Source of the DNA: Firmicutes bacterium UBA6226
GTDB lineage: Bacteria > Bacillota_A > Clostridia > Peptostreptococcales > Acidaminobacteraceae
DNA length: 24,019 nt
Direction: 5' to 3'
NCBI GenBank assembly: GCA_002441045.1
Contig: DJWQ01000201.1
Coordinates: 1-24,019 of the forward strand
This document shows positions 7,533 to 15,850 of the stretch, piece after piece (positions within the stretch are counted from its first letter, which is position 1; each line of letters starts with the position of its first letter). The notes under the pieces are model-generated. The model was not told the origin of the DNA, searched no databases, and saw nothing but the letters and a program-made list of their open reading frames with translations. The position numbers and the translations under genes are program-made.

Positions 7533-8300
7533 ATGAAGATAAGAAAGTTCATTTCAAATGTAAGATTGGCGCTTTTAGAGAGTGTGTTTCCTCAGAATCT
7601 AACTTGCCATGCGTGTGATGCTGAACTCGAACCTAGAAGTCAAGAAGTCTATTGTAACGACTGTTTGAGGCAGTTGATTAGAATTGAAAGCAATGTGTGT
7701 TCAAAATGTGGTAAGCCGATTGAAAGTGCCTATGAACAGCTGTCGGATTACAGATTTAAATGTAAAGAATGCCAAGAGTCTTTTCATTATTTTCGCAAAC
7801 ATCACGCGTTTGCTTTATATGAAGGTAGTATGAAAGTGTCGCTGATGAAGCTGAAGTACAAGGGCGATGCCTATCAAGCGGTTCAAATGGGAAAGTATTT
7901 GGCGATGGTGCTTAAAGATGAAAATTTTGAAGCCCATTACGATTATATTGTACCGGTTCCGATTCATTATTCAAGAAAATGGCATAGAGGATACAATCAG
8001 TCAGAGCTCATCACGAAGGAATTGTTAGAGGTTTTAAAATTAAAAGTTCCGACTAATTTACTAAAGCGAGTCAAGCGCACAAAAAAGCTGAAAGCCATTG
8101 GTAGAGAAGAGCGTAAGCGTATTTTAAAGGATGTTTTCGCACTAGACCGAAAGTATCAAAATCAATTAAAAGATAAAAAAATCCTTTTAGTTGACGATAT
8201 ATATACTACGGGATCAACATTAAATGCCTGTGCAAAGGTTCTATATGAATCTGGATGTGAGATCATCGACTGCGTAACAGTTGCGAGGGCAGTTGAATAG
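7533..8300 (+). CDS. comFC: ComFC-family phosphoribosyltransferase-like competence protein
   Basis: 255 aa. Cys pairs at about 25/28, 41/44, 56/59 and 77/80 make a zinc-binding N-terminal half. The C-terminal half is a type I phosphoribosyltransferase fold with the PRPP-loop motif ILLVDDIYTTGSTL. ComFC/GntX proteins are needed for DNA uptake in naturally competent bacteria, but the biochemical reaction is unsettled. A TTG at 7521 is in frame, but it falls inside the recD2 end and the GGGGA Shine-Dalgarno (7523-7527), so ATG 7533 is preferred. comFA and comFB are absent from the window; recD2 occupies the upstream place. It is followed 9 nt later by yvyF, as in B. subtilis. Confidence 0.92.
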   Translation: MKIRKFISNVRLALLESVFPQNLTCHACDAELEPRSQEVYCNDCLRQLIRIESNVCSKCGKPIESAYEQLSDYRFKCKECQESFHYFRKHHAFALYEGSMKVSLMKLKYKGDAYQAVQMGKYLAMVLKDENFEAHYDYIVPVPIHYSRKWHRGYNQSELITKELLEVLKLKVPTNLLKRVKRTKKLKAIGREERKRILKDVFALDRKYQNQLKDKKILLVDDIYTTGSTLNACAKVLYESGCEIIDCVTVARAVE

Positions 8301-8309
8301 GAGGCGAAT

Positions 8310-8726
8310 ATGACTGAAGAAGGAAAATCTAGTGTACTAATAAACTGTAAGAAATGTAATCGTTTGTTTTCATCAGTTGATGGTGCGACCTTATGTTCCA
8401 GATGTAATGAAAGTGCGGATGAAGGATTTTCAGTTGTACGTGAGTATATTTATGATAACCCATCTTCAAGCATTAAGGAAGTAAGCTCTAACACAGGTGT
8501 TGAAAGTGAACTGATTCTCAAATGGATTAGAGAAGGCAGAATTGTTTTATCTGATCATGCCAATATATCTTTTTGCGAAAGATGTGATACCCCCACTGAT
8601 GGAACTCGTTTTTGTGGTAAATGCATACGGGAATTATCAGAGGGTTTAAAGAAAGGGATTACTGCCGACGAGATTGAAAAGAAAGGTGCTGGCATGCACA
8701 TTCGAGAAATTGATCGAAAAAAATAA
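8310..8726 (+). CDS. yvyF: YvyF-type flagellar operon protein (two zinc fingers)
   Basis: 138 aa. Two CxxC pairs at 13/16 and 29/32 form one zinc site and 89/92 and 102/105 a second. Between them (about 52-80) is a helical segment ending in KWIREGRIVL that resembles a MerR/HTH-like helix. This layout and the place between comFC and flgM match YvyF of the Bacillus flagellar cluster, a small protein linked to motility gene regulation. The AGGAGG site sits at the comFC stop, so it is in the same transcript. The end of the gene runs into the hairpin that overlaps the flgM promoter. Confidence 0.85.
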   Translation: MTEEGKSSVLINCKKCNRLFSSVDGATLCSRCNESADEGFSVVREYIYDNPSSSIKEVSSNTGVESELILKWIREGRIVLSDHANISFCERCDTPTDGTRFCGKCIRELSEGLKKGITADEIEKKGAGMHIREIDRKK

Positions 8727-8737
8727 TAAAATAGTGC

Positions 8738-8764
8738 TAAACTTACCCCCGTATATGCCGATAT
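8738..8764 (+). promoter_or_regulatory. SigD (sigma-28) promoter of flgM
   Basis: TAAA (8738-8741), 15 nt, GCCGATAT (8757-8764): exact match to the consensus. Transcription should start near 8771, leaving a short leader with the GGGGG ribosome binding site. Confidence 0.93.
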
Positions 8765-8798
8765 ACCTAGTAGAGAAATCGGCCTACGGGGGTGTTTT
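8745..8798 (+). terminator. hairpin/terminator overlapping the flgM promoter and ribosome binding site
   Basis: ACCCCCGTA (8745-8753) pairs with TACGGGGGT (8785-8793), and inside it GCCGAT (8757-8762) pairs with ATCGGC (8778-8783); GTTTTAT follows. In transcripts reading through from yvyF this would act as a terminator and also bury the flgM Shine-Dalgarno (GGGGG, 8788-8792). A transcript begun at the SigD promoter lacks the first arm and leaves the site open. Confidence 0.7.
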
Positions 8799-8800
8799 AT

Positions 8801-9088
8801 ATGAAGATAACAAATCCAATGAATATTCAAACCGTCTTACAGACTTATGGCAAGTCCGTTAAGAAAACTGAAGCAACTGAAAAAGTTGTAAAAGCAAGTG
8901 ATAAAGTTGAGATTTCTAGTGCAGCTAGAGAAATTCAGATTGCAAGAAAAGCGCTTTCTGATGTACCTGATGTAAGAACTGATAAATTAGAGGAAATTAA
9001 GCAGCTTATGGCTTCTGGTAACTATAAGCCAACAGCGGAAGATATAGTTGATAAAATTTTTTCCGGTATCGAAGCTAAGAAAATTTAA
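8801..9088 (+). CDS. flgM: anti-sigma-28 factor FlgM
   Basis: 95 aa. The C-terminal two-thirds has the FlgM pattern: DKVEISSAAREIQIARKAL, then VRTDKLEEIKQLMASGNY, then TAEDIVDKIF, the helices that wrap SigD. The N-terminus (MKITNPMNIQTVL) is the flexible export part. FlgM holds SigD inactive in the cytoplasm until it is secreted through the finished hook-basal body. A GTG at 8792 is in frame but overlaps the GGGGG ribosome binding site, so ATG 8801 is used. Expressed from a SigD promoter, giving the usual feedback loop. Confidence 0.95.
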   Translation: MKITNPMNIQTVLQTYGKSVKKTEATEKVVKASDKVEISSAAREIQIARKALSDVPDVRTDKLEEIKQLMASGNYKPTAEDIVDKIFSGIEAKKI

Positions 9089-9115
9089 AGCCGATTTCTT
9101 ATCCCCCAAACAACT

Positions 9116-9134
9116 ACCGGACGTTTCGTCCGGT
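9116..9134 (+). terminator. hairpin between flgM and flgN (weak terminator or attenuator)
   Basis: ACCGGACG (9116-9123), loop TTT, CGTCCGGT (9127-9134), followed by TATTAATTTATT instead of a clean T-run. It probably reduces read-through or protects the flgM end; the operon seems to continue. Confidence 0.5.
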
Positions 9135-9159
9135 TATTAATTTATTAGGAGTGTATTCT

Positions 9160-9654
9160 ATGTCAAAAAGTGTTGAGCAATTGGTGCAGACCTTAGATAA
9201 AGAATCTGAAATCTATAGAGATTTACTAAATATAGCTAAGCAAAAGAGAGAAGTCATTAAGTCTCAAAACATTGATCAATTACAATCGATGGTCAATGAA
9301 GAGCAAGGATTAATCGTCTCGCTATTTAAACTTGAGGAACTAAGGGAAAAAGTGGTCGATAAAATCATGCGAGAAGAAAAACTTGATTTTGTAGAAAACG
9401 TCACCCAATTGGCACAACTTTTAAGTGTGGATGCAAAAAACAAAGTATTAGATGCAAAAAACAGATTGCTAGTCTTAGTAAAAACGGTCAACGAAGAGAC
9501 GCGATTTAACAGTGTATTATTAGAAGAAAGATTAGAGTTAATTAATATGAACATCAATCTATTGACCCAGTCAGGGCTCGATAGTGGCACATATAGCAAA
9601 CGAGCAGATTCTGAAGAAAACGATCGTAGAAGTTTATTTGACGCCCGTGTTTAA
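9160..9654 (+). CDS. flgN: FlgN-type chaperone for FlgK/FlgL
   Basis: 164 aa, almost entirely helical and rich in Glu, Lys, Leu and Val, as expected for the FlgN family: cytosolic chaperones that keep the hook-filament junction proteins FlgK and FlgL unfolded for export. The segment KQKREVIKSQNIDQLQSMVNEEQ near residues 27-49 is the family-like repeat unit. The position between flgM and flgK is that of yvyG in B. subtilis. A GTG at 9151 in the same frame overlaps AGGAG (9147-9151); ATG 9160, 8 nt later, is the start. Confidence 0.85.
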   Translation: MSKSVEQLVQTLDKESEIYRDLLNIAKQKREVIKSQNIDQLQSMVNEEQGLIVSLFKLEELREKVVDKIMREEKLDFVENVTQLAQLLSVDAKNKVLDAKNRLLVLVKTVNEETRFNSVLLEERLELINMNINLLTQSGLDSGTYSKRADSEENDRRSLFDARV

Positions 9655-9741
9655 TATAAGAAATAAGATTTAGTAGGTAATTGATCATTTGCCTAGATAT
9701 CTGATGGATTTATAGGCATTATTTTAAGATAGGAGAGTTTT

Positions 9742-11394
9742 ATGTCAGCTGGTTTTCTTGGATTAAACACAGCGCTTTCCGGACTTTTTGCAAATCAAAG
9801 GTCACTTGGAATTGTTTCGCACAATATCGCAAATGCAAATACAGAGGGCTACTCTAGACAAGTTATGAATACGGTGGCATATAACCCACAGGTCCTTCCT
9901 GGTGGCATGGGCACATTGGGTGTTGGGGTTGATGTTACTGCTGTTAAGCAAGTTAGAGACAGCTACCTTGATTTTAAGTATAGAGTAGAAACGAGCGTTA
10001 AAGGCGAATGGGATGCCAGAGCAAGCGTGCTTACAGAACTAGAAGGAATTTTTAATGAACCTTCTGATTCTAGTATCGCAGAGCTTTTAGATCAATATTA
10101 TGAATCGTTACAGAGCCTTCAAAAAAACCCAGAAAACCTAACAGCACGTACACTTGTTAGACAAAACACGATTGCACTTTCAGAAGGGGTCCAGCGTATA
10201 TCTACGATGCTCAAAGATCTTCAGGCGGATATGAACTTTCAGTTTAAATCAGCAGTAGAGCAAGTTAATGCATATGCGGATCAGATTGCAAAACTCAATG
10301 AAACCATCTACAAAGCTGAACTAGAAGGTGGTATAGCCAACGATGTAAGAGATCAAAGAAATGTACTTCTAGATAAACTCTCTGAACTGGTAAATATTGA
10401 CTACTATGAAGATGAGCAAAACCGCTTTTATGTGCTAGTTGGTGGACAACAATTAGTTGCGCATTATCGTGCAGACAATTTAGAGTTAGTTCCTAGGGAA
10501 GATAAACTTAACACTGATGATGGTGATGGCATATTGGACGTACAATGGTCAAACGGAAACAAACTCAATGTCAGCTCTGGTAAGGTGCTTGGACTTCAAA
10601 ATGTCCGAGATAATATCACTGGAGATGATAAAGGTATTCCATACTATGTAGATAAGCTCAATGAGTTTATCGATACATTTAGTGATACCTTTAATCAAAT
10701 TCATCAAGGTGGCTATGGGCTTGATGGTAGCACTGGGTATTATATGTTTACGATCAATAACATGTCTACTGCTGAATATAAAAACTATTTATTAACAGAA
10801 GGATTCAATGGATTTGCAGCTGAGGATGTAACTTCAAGTGTTTTAAATGGAACAACTGGTTTGAGTGAAGAAGATTTAAAATTGAAGATCAATGACAATA
10901 TTTCTAAACTAATTGCTAACAATCCTAGCTATGAAGGCAAAACAATAAAATTGATAGACGGAAACTATTATGTAGTAGATCGTATGAAAGCTTCTGAAGT
11001 GACAATTGCAAGAGATTTAGAGGATTTGAATAAGTTTGCAGCAGCTATAAATGTCGAAGATATCCCTGGTGATGGCTCGAACATACTCAAGTTAATTGCA
11101 ACACGTCACGATGCAGAACTATATGAATGGGGAGCACCAGAAGATTACATTAAGTCTCTTGTTTCTAACTTAGGCGTTGATGCAGCTGAAGCGAATAGAG
11201 TATCAACAAATCAAGCATTATTAACAAATGAGTACAGTACAGCTAGAGATTCCATCATGGGTGTATCTCTTGATGAAGAGATGGCAAATATGATTAAATA
11301 TCAAACTGCATATAATGCAAATGCAAGAATGGTGAATGTATTTGATGAAATGTTAGATTTAGTAGTCAATCGCTTGGGAACAGTAGGAAGATAG
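9742..11394 (+). CDS. flgK: flagellar hook-associated protein 1 (hook-filament junction)
   Basis: 550 aa. The N-terminal rod/hook signature is seen in FLGLNTALSGLFANQRSLG and HNIANANTEGYSRQ (about 5-42). The C-terminal coiled-coil block has the matching GVSLDEEMANMIKYQTAY motif (about 510-527) ending in MLDLVVNRLG. FlgK joins the hook to FlgL and the filament. AGGAG lies just upstream of the ATG. The stop overlaps the flgL ribosome binding site, 10 nt before its ATG, so both are translated from one message. Confidence 0.96.
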   Translation: MSAGFLGLNTALSGLFANQRSLGIVSHNIANANTEGYSRQVMNTVAYNPQVLPGGMGTLGVGVDVTAVKQVRDSYLDFKYRVETSVKGEWDARASVLTELEGIFNEPSDSSIAELLDQYYESLQSLQKNPENLTARTLVRQNTIALSEGVQRISTMLKDLQADMNFQFKSAVEQVNAYADQIAKLNETIYKAELEGGIANDVRDQRNVLLDKLSELVNIDYYEDEQNRFYVLVGGQQLVAHYRADNLELVPREDKLNTDDGDGILDVQWSNGNKLNVSSGKVLGLQNVRDNITGDDKGIPYYVDKLNEFIDTFSDTFNQIHQGGYGLDGSTGYYMFTINNMSTAEYKNYLLTEGFNGFAAEDVTSSVLNGTTGLSEEDLKLKINDNISKLIANNPSYEGKTIKLIDGNYYVVDRMKASEVTIARDLEDLNKFAAAINVEDIPGDGSNILKLIATRHDAELYEWGAPEDYIKSLVSNLGVDAAEANRVSTNQALLTNEYSTARDSIMGVSLDEEMANMIKYQTAYNANARMVNVFDEMLDLVVNRLGTVGR

Positions 11395-11404
11395 GAGTTA
11401 AATT

Positions 11405-13009
11405 ATGAGAATAACTAACACTATGCTTGTAAAGGATATGCTGTGGAATGCAAACAACAACTTAGTTGCGATGTCAAAAAAACAAACTGAACTTTCAACA
11501 GGCAAAAGAATCCATAGACCTTCTGATGATCCGGTTGGAATTACTCAAGTGCTCAAATATAAAACCGATATTAGAGAAGCTCAGCAATACGGTAAAAACA
11601 TTACCGACGCACAAGGATGGCTTGAGATGTCTGAAAGTGCATTAACAAACCTAAAAGATGTGTTACAAAGGGTTAGAGAACTGACCGTTCAAGCAGCGAA
11701 TGGTACTAATACACCAGAAGATACCCAGAAAATTAGCACAGAGATTGCAGCTTTGACTAAAGAAGTATTGGTTGCAGGTAACGCAACAAGTGCAGGTAGA
11801 TATTTGTTTTCAGGTTTACAAACGGATCAAAAACTCTTCAATGATGATGGTTCATATAATATCGATCTAACCTCAGATCGTGCTCAAAACAAATACGTGG
11901 TTGGATACGAAGTCTCTGTTGGAGAAGTGATGACGGTTGGCAGCCATCCCATTGACATTTTTGGGTTGATAGATGGTAATAGTTTTTTTAAGAATATAAT
12001 AACTGAAAGTACAGCGATGACCTCAGCTGCAACTAAGACAACTCTGACAGCAAATATCAATGTTGACCATAATTATAGCACTGAGGTTTTAGGATTTGAT
12101 ATTGGGGGTACAACTTACACTGTAGACACTTCTACACTTGATAATACCCCATTAAATCCTGTTACTAAGCAGAAGTTGGTAGATGCTATTAAAGGCGCGA
12201 CAGATGGTACAAATGTACTGTCTAGCGTAGCAGACGTTTATTTTGACATTAATGATCAGCTTGTTATTCAGTCAAAATCCTTTGGTTCGGGTACGACGAT
12301 TGCGTTATCTGGGACAACTACAACCGGTGCACCTGATTTAACCAGTGTTACGGTTACCAATGGACTTGATGGTTCTACTGCGACACTACTGGGAACTAAT
12401 CCATTGATTGATGCTGATATTTTAGCTGAGAGTGGTACTTACAGTATCGTGGTTCAACTGGACGATCAGAGAAAAACCATCGATGTTGATTTCTCTGGAT
12501 TAAGCAATTCAGCTGATTTACAGACATTTCTCCAAGGTGCAATCGATACAGCGTTTCCGCCTGCAGGTACCATTTCAGCAAACTTAAGTGGCACCAACAC
12601 ATTAGATTTTTCTGTCAGTGGTATAAATGATGGTAATACACATACACTAAGTGTAGACTATATTGAAGGCAAACAAAGTGAGATGGTCTTAGACCTTCAG
12701 AACCTTATGACCGCGCTTAATACAAAAGACGATACAGTGATACAAATCTCGTTATCAAAGCTTGATTTACATCTCGATCGTGTTCTGGTGGCAATGGGTG
12801 AAATTGGCGGTAGAACCAATCGCATTGACTTTATTAAAAACAGAGTAGAGGAAAATGAGATCTCATTTACAAGTCTTTTAAGCAAAGTACAAGATGTAGA
12901 TATGGCAGAAGCGATTATGTACTTTAAGAATCTAGAAAATGTTTATAGAGCATCATTATCTGTAGGGTCCAAGGTGATTCAACCGAGTTTAGTTGATTTT
13001 ATTAGGTAA
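11405..13009 (+). CDS. flgL: flagellar hook-associated protein 3, with long central insert
   Basis: 534 aa against about 300 in B. subtilis. The conserved ends are clear: MRITNTMLVKDMLWN with STGKRIHRPSDDP (about 30-42) at the N-terminus, and AEAIMYFKNLENVYRASL with a short VDFIR end at the C-terminus. Between about residues 190 and 430 is a Thr/Ser/Asp-rich, beta-type region (for example GFDIGGTTYTVDTSTLD) resembling the surface inserts found in flagellins and FliD. The insert should project from the hook-filament junction. No frameshift is seen. Confidence 0.95.
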   Translation: MRITNTMLVKDMLWNANNNLVAMSKKQTELSTGKRIHRPSDDPVGITQVLKYKTDIREAQQYGKNITDAQGWLEMSESALTNLKDVLQRVRELTVQAANGTNTPEDTQKISTEIAALTKEVLVAGNATSAGRYLFSGLQTDQKLFNDDGSYNIDLTSDRAQNKYVVGYEVSVGEVMTVGSHPIDIFGLIDGNSFFKNIITESTAMTSAATKTTLTANINVDHNYSTEVLGFDIGGTTYTVDTSTLDNTPLNPVTKQKLVDAIKGATDGTNVLSSVADVYFDINDQLVIQSKSFGSGTTIALSGTTTTGAPDLTSVTVTNGLDGSTATLLGTNPLIDADILAESGTYSIVVQLDDQRKTIDVDFSGLSNSADLQTFLQGAIDTAFPPAGTISANLSGTNTLDFSVSGINDGNTHTLSVDYIEGKQSEMVLDLQNLMTALNTKDDTVIQISLSKLDLHLDRVLVAMGEIGGRTNRIDFIKNRVEENEISFTSLLSKVQDVDMAEAIMYFKNLENVYRASLSVGSKVIQPSLVDFIR

Positions 13010-13030
13010 TTATAGAAAAGAGGTGAGCTG

Positions 13031-13600
13031 ATGCCCATCCAAATATCGACCCAAAAGGCAGTTTTAGACTGGAATGTCAATAAAGCGTCTTTAACTCAGT
13101 CGGGTAATGGCGCAACTGTTTTAGAGCTTCAAACACAAAAACCACAGCTTGAGATGCAGACGACACTACCTAAAATTCAAATTGATCAGACACAATCCTT
13201 TGCAGATGCTGGACTTAAAAACCTACGTGCCTTTATGGATGAGGCTATCGCCTATGGTCAACAAATCGTTTCACAGGGGACGGATCGCATCGTAGCTCAA
13301 GGCAATGAAATGATCAATATCCATGAAAATTACGATCCCATTCCTGATCAAGCGAATAGTAACGCTTATGAGATGTTTGACAAGGAATTTAATTATGGAG
13401 TGATTCCCGGATCTAGACCTCAAATATCCCTTAAAGAAGGAAATGTATCCACTCAGTTGAATCGCGGGACAGTTGCCAATAATACTTACCCTTCAAAGGT
13501 CCAAATGACCTATACGCCATGGCAAGTGAGCTACTACATGAAGCAATATAACAGCATACAAATGAGTTATCAAGCATCTCAATTTAAATTTTCAGTGTAG
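13031..13600 (+). CDS. yviE: YviE-like protein (DUF6470)
   Basis: 189 aa. The beginning MPIQISTQKAVLDWN and the Gln-rich repeats (QPQLEMQT-like) with a late PSKVQMTYTPWQVSYY segment match the YviE type found between flgL and fliW in Bacillus. The function is unknown; no signal peptide or membrane segment is seen. A GAGGTG ribosome binding site precedes the ATG, and fliW follows within 10 nt. Confidence 0.8.
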   Translation: MPIQISTQKAVLDWNVNKASLTQSGNGATVLELQTQKPQLEMQTTLPKIQIDQTQSFADAGLKNLRAFMDEAIAYGQQIVSQGTDRIVAQGNEMINIHENYDPIPDQANSNAYEMFDKEFNYGVIPGSRPQISLKEGNVSTQLNRGTVANNTYPSKVQMTYTPWQVSYYMKQYNSIQMSYQASQFKFSV

Positions 13601-13610
13601 GAGGAAAGTG

Positions 13611-14054
13611 ATGATTTTAAGTACAGCGCATTTAGGGGACATCGAGTTTTCGGAAAATGACATCATTAAATTTCCGAAAGGAATTCCAGGCTTTGAAGAA
13701 GAAAAAGCATTTGTTTTAATTCCAACAGACGATATTGAATTTCCATTTAATTACCTTCAGTCGGTTAATAGCGACGATTTGGCGTTTATCGTAACCGATC
13801 CGTTTTTATTTGTGGAAAATTATGATTTTGAATTATCCGATACAGACGCTGAATTTTTAGAGATTAAAGAAGAGGCAGATTTAGCCAATATTTCTTTTTT
13901 AACCATCGTGACAATTCCAGACGAAGTTGAAAATACGACGATTAACATTATGGCACCCATCGTCATCAATCACGCTTCTAAAGTGGGCAGACAAGTCCTG
14001 TTGAATGAATTTACAGATACCAAATACCCACTATTTACTAAAAAAGAGGCATAA
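13611..14054 (+). CDS. fliW: flagellar assembly factor FliW (CsrA antagonist)
   Basis: 147 aa. The FliW pattern is seen in IIKFPKGIPGFEEEKAFVLIP near the start, FNYLQSVNSDDLAFIV in the middle and NIMAPIVINHASKVGRQ toward the end. FliW binds either flagellin or CsrA: when flagellin is exported, free FliW removes CsrA from the fliC leader. The codon before (GTG 13608) is only 3 nt from AGGAGG, so ATG 13611 is chosen. csrA follows by one base after the stop, matching the partner-switch logic. Confidence 0.95.
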   Translation: MILSTAHLGDIEFSENDIIKFPKGIPGFEEEKAFVLIPTDDIEFPFNYLQSVNSDDLAFIVTDPFLFVENYDFELSDTDAEFLEIKEEADLANISFLTIVTIPDEVENTTINIMAPIVINHASKVGRQVLLNEFTDTKYPLFTKKEA

Positions 14055-14055
14055 T

Positions 14056-14289
14056 ATGCTGATATTAACGAGAAAAAAAGATGAAAGTATCGTCATTGGA
14101 GACGGTATCAAAATTCAGATTATCGCCATAGAAGAAGGTCGCGTCAAAATAGGCATCGATGCCCCATCAGATGTGGAAATCTATAGAAGTGAAGTACTTG
14201 AGAAGATTGAAGCTGAAAACAAAGCGGCAGCAGTTCATAAACAAGGTGTAAAAGTGTTATCAGAAAAGATGAAACATTTAAAAGGCTAA
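14056..14289 (+). CDS. csrA: carbon storage regulator CsrA
   Basis: 77 aa, usual length. MLILTRKKDESIVIGDGIKIQI is the canonical beginning, followed by GRVKIGIDAPSDVEIYRSEV with the conserved Arg of the RNA-binding face. The dimer binds GGA motifs in mRNA leaders, here probably the fliC leader just downstream (14433-14467). AGAGG (14045-14049) lies inside the end of fliW. Confidence 0.97.
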   Translation: MLILTRKKDESIVIGDGIKIQIIAIEEGRVKIGIDAPSDVEIYRSEVLEKIEAENKAAAVHKQGVKVLSEKMKHLKG

Positions 14290-14342
14290 AATAGGGTTAA
14301 AAACACATCTTTAAACGCTTAAAAATTTTTTTAAAATAACGC

Positions 14343-14369
14343 TAAAGTACTTTCGAATTTTACCGATAT
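14343..14369 (+). promoter_or_regulatory. SigD (sigma-28) promoter of fliC
   Basis: TAAA (14343-14346), 15 nt, ACCGATAT (14362-14369), one mismatch from the consensus. It gives a leader of about 100 nt before the fliC ATG. Confidence 0.9.
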
Positions 14370-14432
14370 TAATTTTAGATGACCTACCTACAGATGACGG
14401 CCGGCATCTATAGGATGATCATAAATCACTTG

Positions 14433-14467
14433 TCCAGAAAGGATTCTGGATTACAAAATTTCAAGGA
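14433..14467 (+). promoter_or_regulatory. CsrA-binding leader of fliC
   Basis: TCCAGAA (14433-14439) pairs with TTCTGGA (14444-14450) and shows AGGA in the loop, the ideal CsrA site. A second GGA lies in the Shine-Dalgarno AAGGAGG (14463-14469). Two sites at this distance match the hag leader arrangement, where one CsrA dimer bridges both and blocks ribosomes. Confidence 0.75.
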
Positions 14468-14476
14468 GGAAATTTT

Positions 14477-15850
14477 ATGAGAATTAATAACAACTTAATG
14501 GCAATGAACACTCACAGACAATTGGGTATCAACTCAAATGCAGGTGCAAAATCTATTGAAAAATTATCTTCAGGTTACAGAATCAATCGTGCTGGTGATG
14601 ACGCTGCTGGTTTAGCAATTTCTGAAAAAATGAGAGGCCAAATTAGAGGTTTAACACAAGCTTCTAGAAATGCGCAAGATGGTATTTCATTGATACAAAC
14701 TGCTGAAGGTGCACTAAATGAATCGCATGCTATTCTGCAACGTATGAGAGAACTTGCTGTACAATCTGCAACAGATACTAATACTGATGAAGATCGTTCA
14801 AAACTTCAAGCAGAAACAGATCAGTTATTAAGTGAACTTACAAGAATTTCAACTACAACTGAGTTTAACAATAAGACATTGTTAAATGGTGATATGGGCA
14901 TGAAGATTAGCTTGAATACTAACGTTGCCGAAGTTTATGATTTAAAAGCAACTGGAAGTACATTAGCTGATGGTGCGTATACAATTGCGATGACAGCAGC
15001 TGGTACTGATACTGTTACTGGCAGTAATGACAGTATTGCTTCTACATCAGGTACTTACGCTTTGGACGCTGCTGCACAAATAGAGTATGGTGAGTATACT
15101 TTACGTTCTACAAATTTAACTGCAACAGATGTAACTCTTTCATTATATGGACCATCTGGTGAATTAGTTCAGACACAAGATGGAGTTGCTTTAGATGCTA
15201 ACTTGAACAATTTTGGAGGGTTTGATCTTGATTTTTCTACTAATAATATCGATGGTGAAGGTTCATTAAAATTGACTGTAGATAATATTACTGCAAATCT
15301 AACTGTAACTGATCCTTCAGCTTCATCATCAGCTACTGGTGTTATTACATCAGGATTAGCAGCAACAAATGGTCAGGTAAGTATAGGTGGATTTGAATTT
15401 ACACTAAAAACAAACCATGGAGCTACAGCGTCTACAAGTACTTTGACACTTACAAATAATGCTGCAACATTCCATATTGGAGCAAATCAAGATCAAAATA
15501 CAAAATTAGCTATTAATAATATGGACGCTACTGCATTAGGTGTTAACAATGTTAACCTTACTACTCAAGCAGGAGCTAATACAGCTATTACAACTATCAA
15601 TGATGCACTTGAGTCTGTTTCTGAAGAAAGAGCAAAACTTGGTGCAATGCAAAACAGACTTGAACACACAATCAAGAACTTAGATACTTCTGCTGAAAAT
15701 TTACAAGCTTCTGAATCACGTATCAGAGATGTAGACATGGCGAAGGAAATGATGAACTTTACTAAAAACAACATCCTTCAACAAGCAGCACAAGCTATGT
15801 TGGCTCAAGCAAATCAGCAACCTCAAGGCGTGTTACAACTTCTGAGATAG
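14477..15850 (+). CDS. fliC: flagellin (unspliced reading frame; split by a group I intron)
   Basis: Flagellin, the filament subunit. The D0/D1 ends are conserved: MRINNNLMAMNTHRQLG with KLSSGYRINRAGDDAAGLAIS at the N-terminus and SRIRDVDMAKEMMNFTKNNIL to the end at the C-terminus; the variable surface part spans about 150-370. As read directly the frame is 457 aa and ends NQQPQGVLQLLR-TAG at 15850. The probable mature mRNA joins 14477-15805 to 16264-16308 and gives NQAPQGVLQLLR-TAA, also 457 aa. AAGGAGG precedes the ATG. The true fliC terminator lies after the second ending, at 16334-16367, which shows that the 15806-16263 segment was inserted. Confidence 0.95.
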   Translation: MRINNNLMAMNTHRQLGINSNAGAKSIEKLSSGYRINRAGDDAAGLAISEKMRGQIRGLTQASRNAQDGISLIQTAEGALNESHAILQRMRELAVQSATDTNTDEDRSKLQAETDQLLSELTRISTTTEFNNKTLLNGDMGMKISLNTNVAEVYDLKATGSTLADGAYTIAMTAAGTDTVTGSNDSIASTSGTYALDAAAQIEYGEYTLRSTNLTATDVTLSLYGPSGELVQTQDGVALDANLNNFGGFDLDFSTNNIDGEGSLKLTVDNITANLTVTDPSASSSATGVITSGLAATNGQVSIGGFEFTLKTNHGATASTSTLTLTNNAATFHIGANQDQNTKLAINNMDATALGVNNVNLTTQAGANTAITTINDALESVSEERAKLGAMQNRLEHTIKNLDTSAENLQASESRIRDVDMAKEMMNFTKNNILQQAAQAMLAQANQQPQGVLQLLR

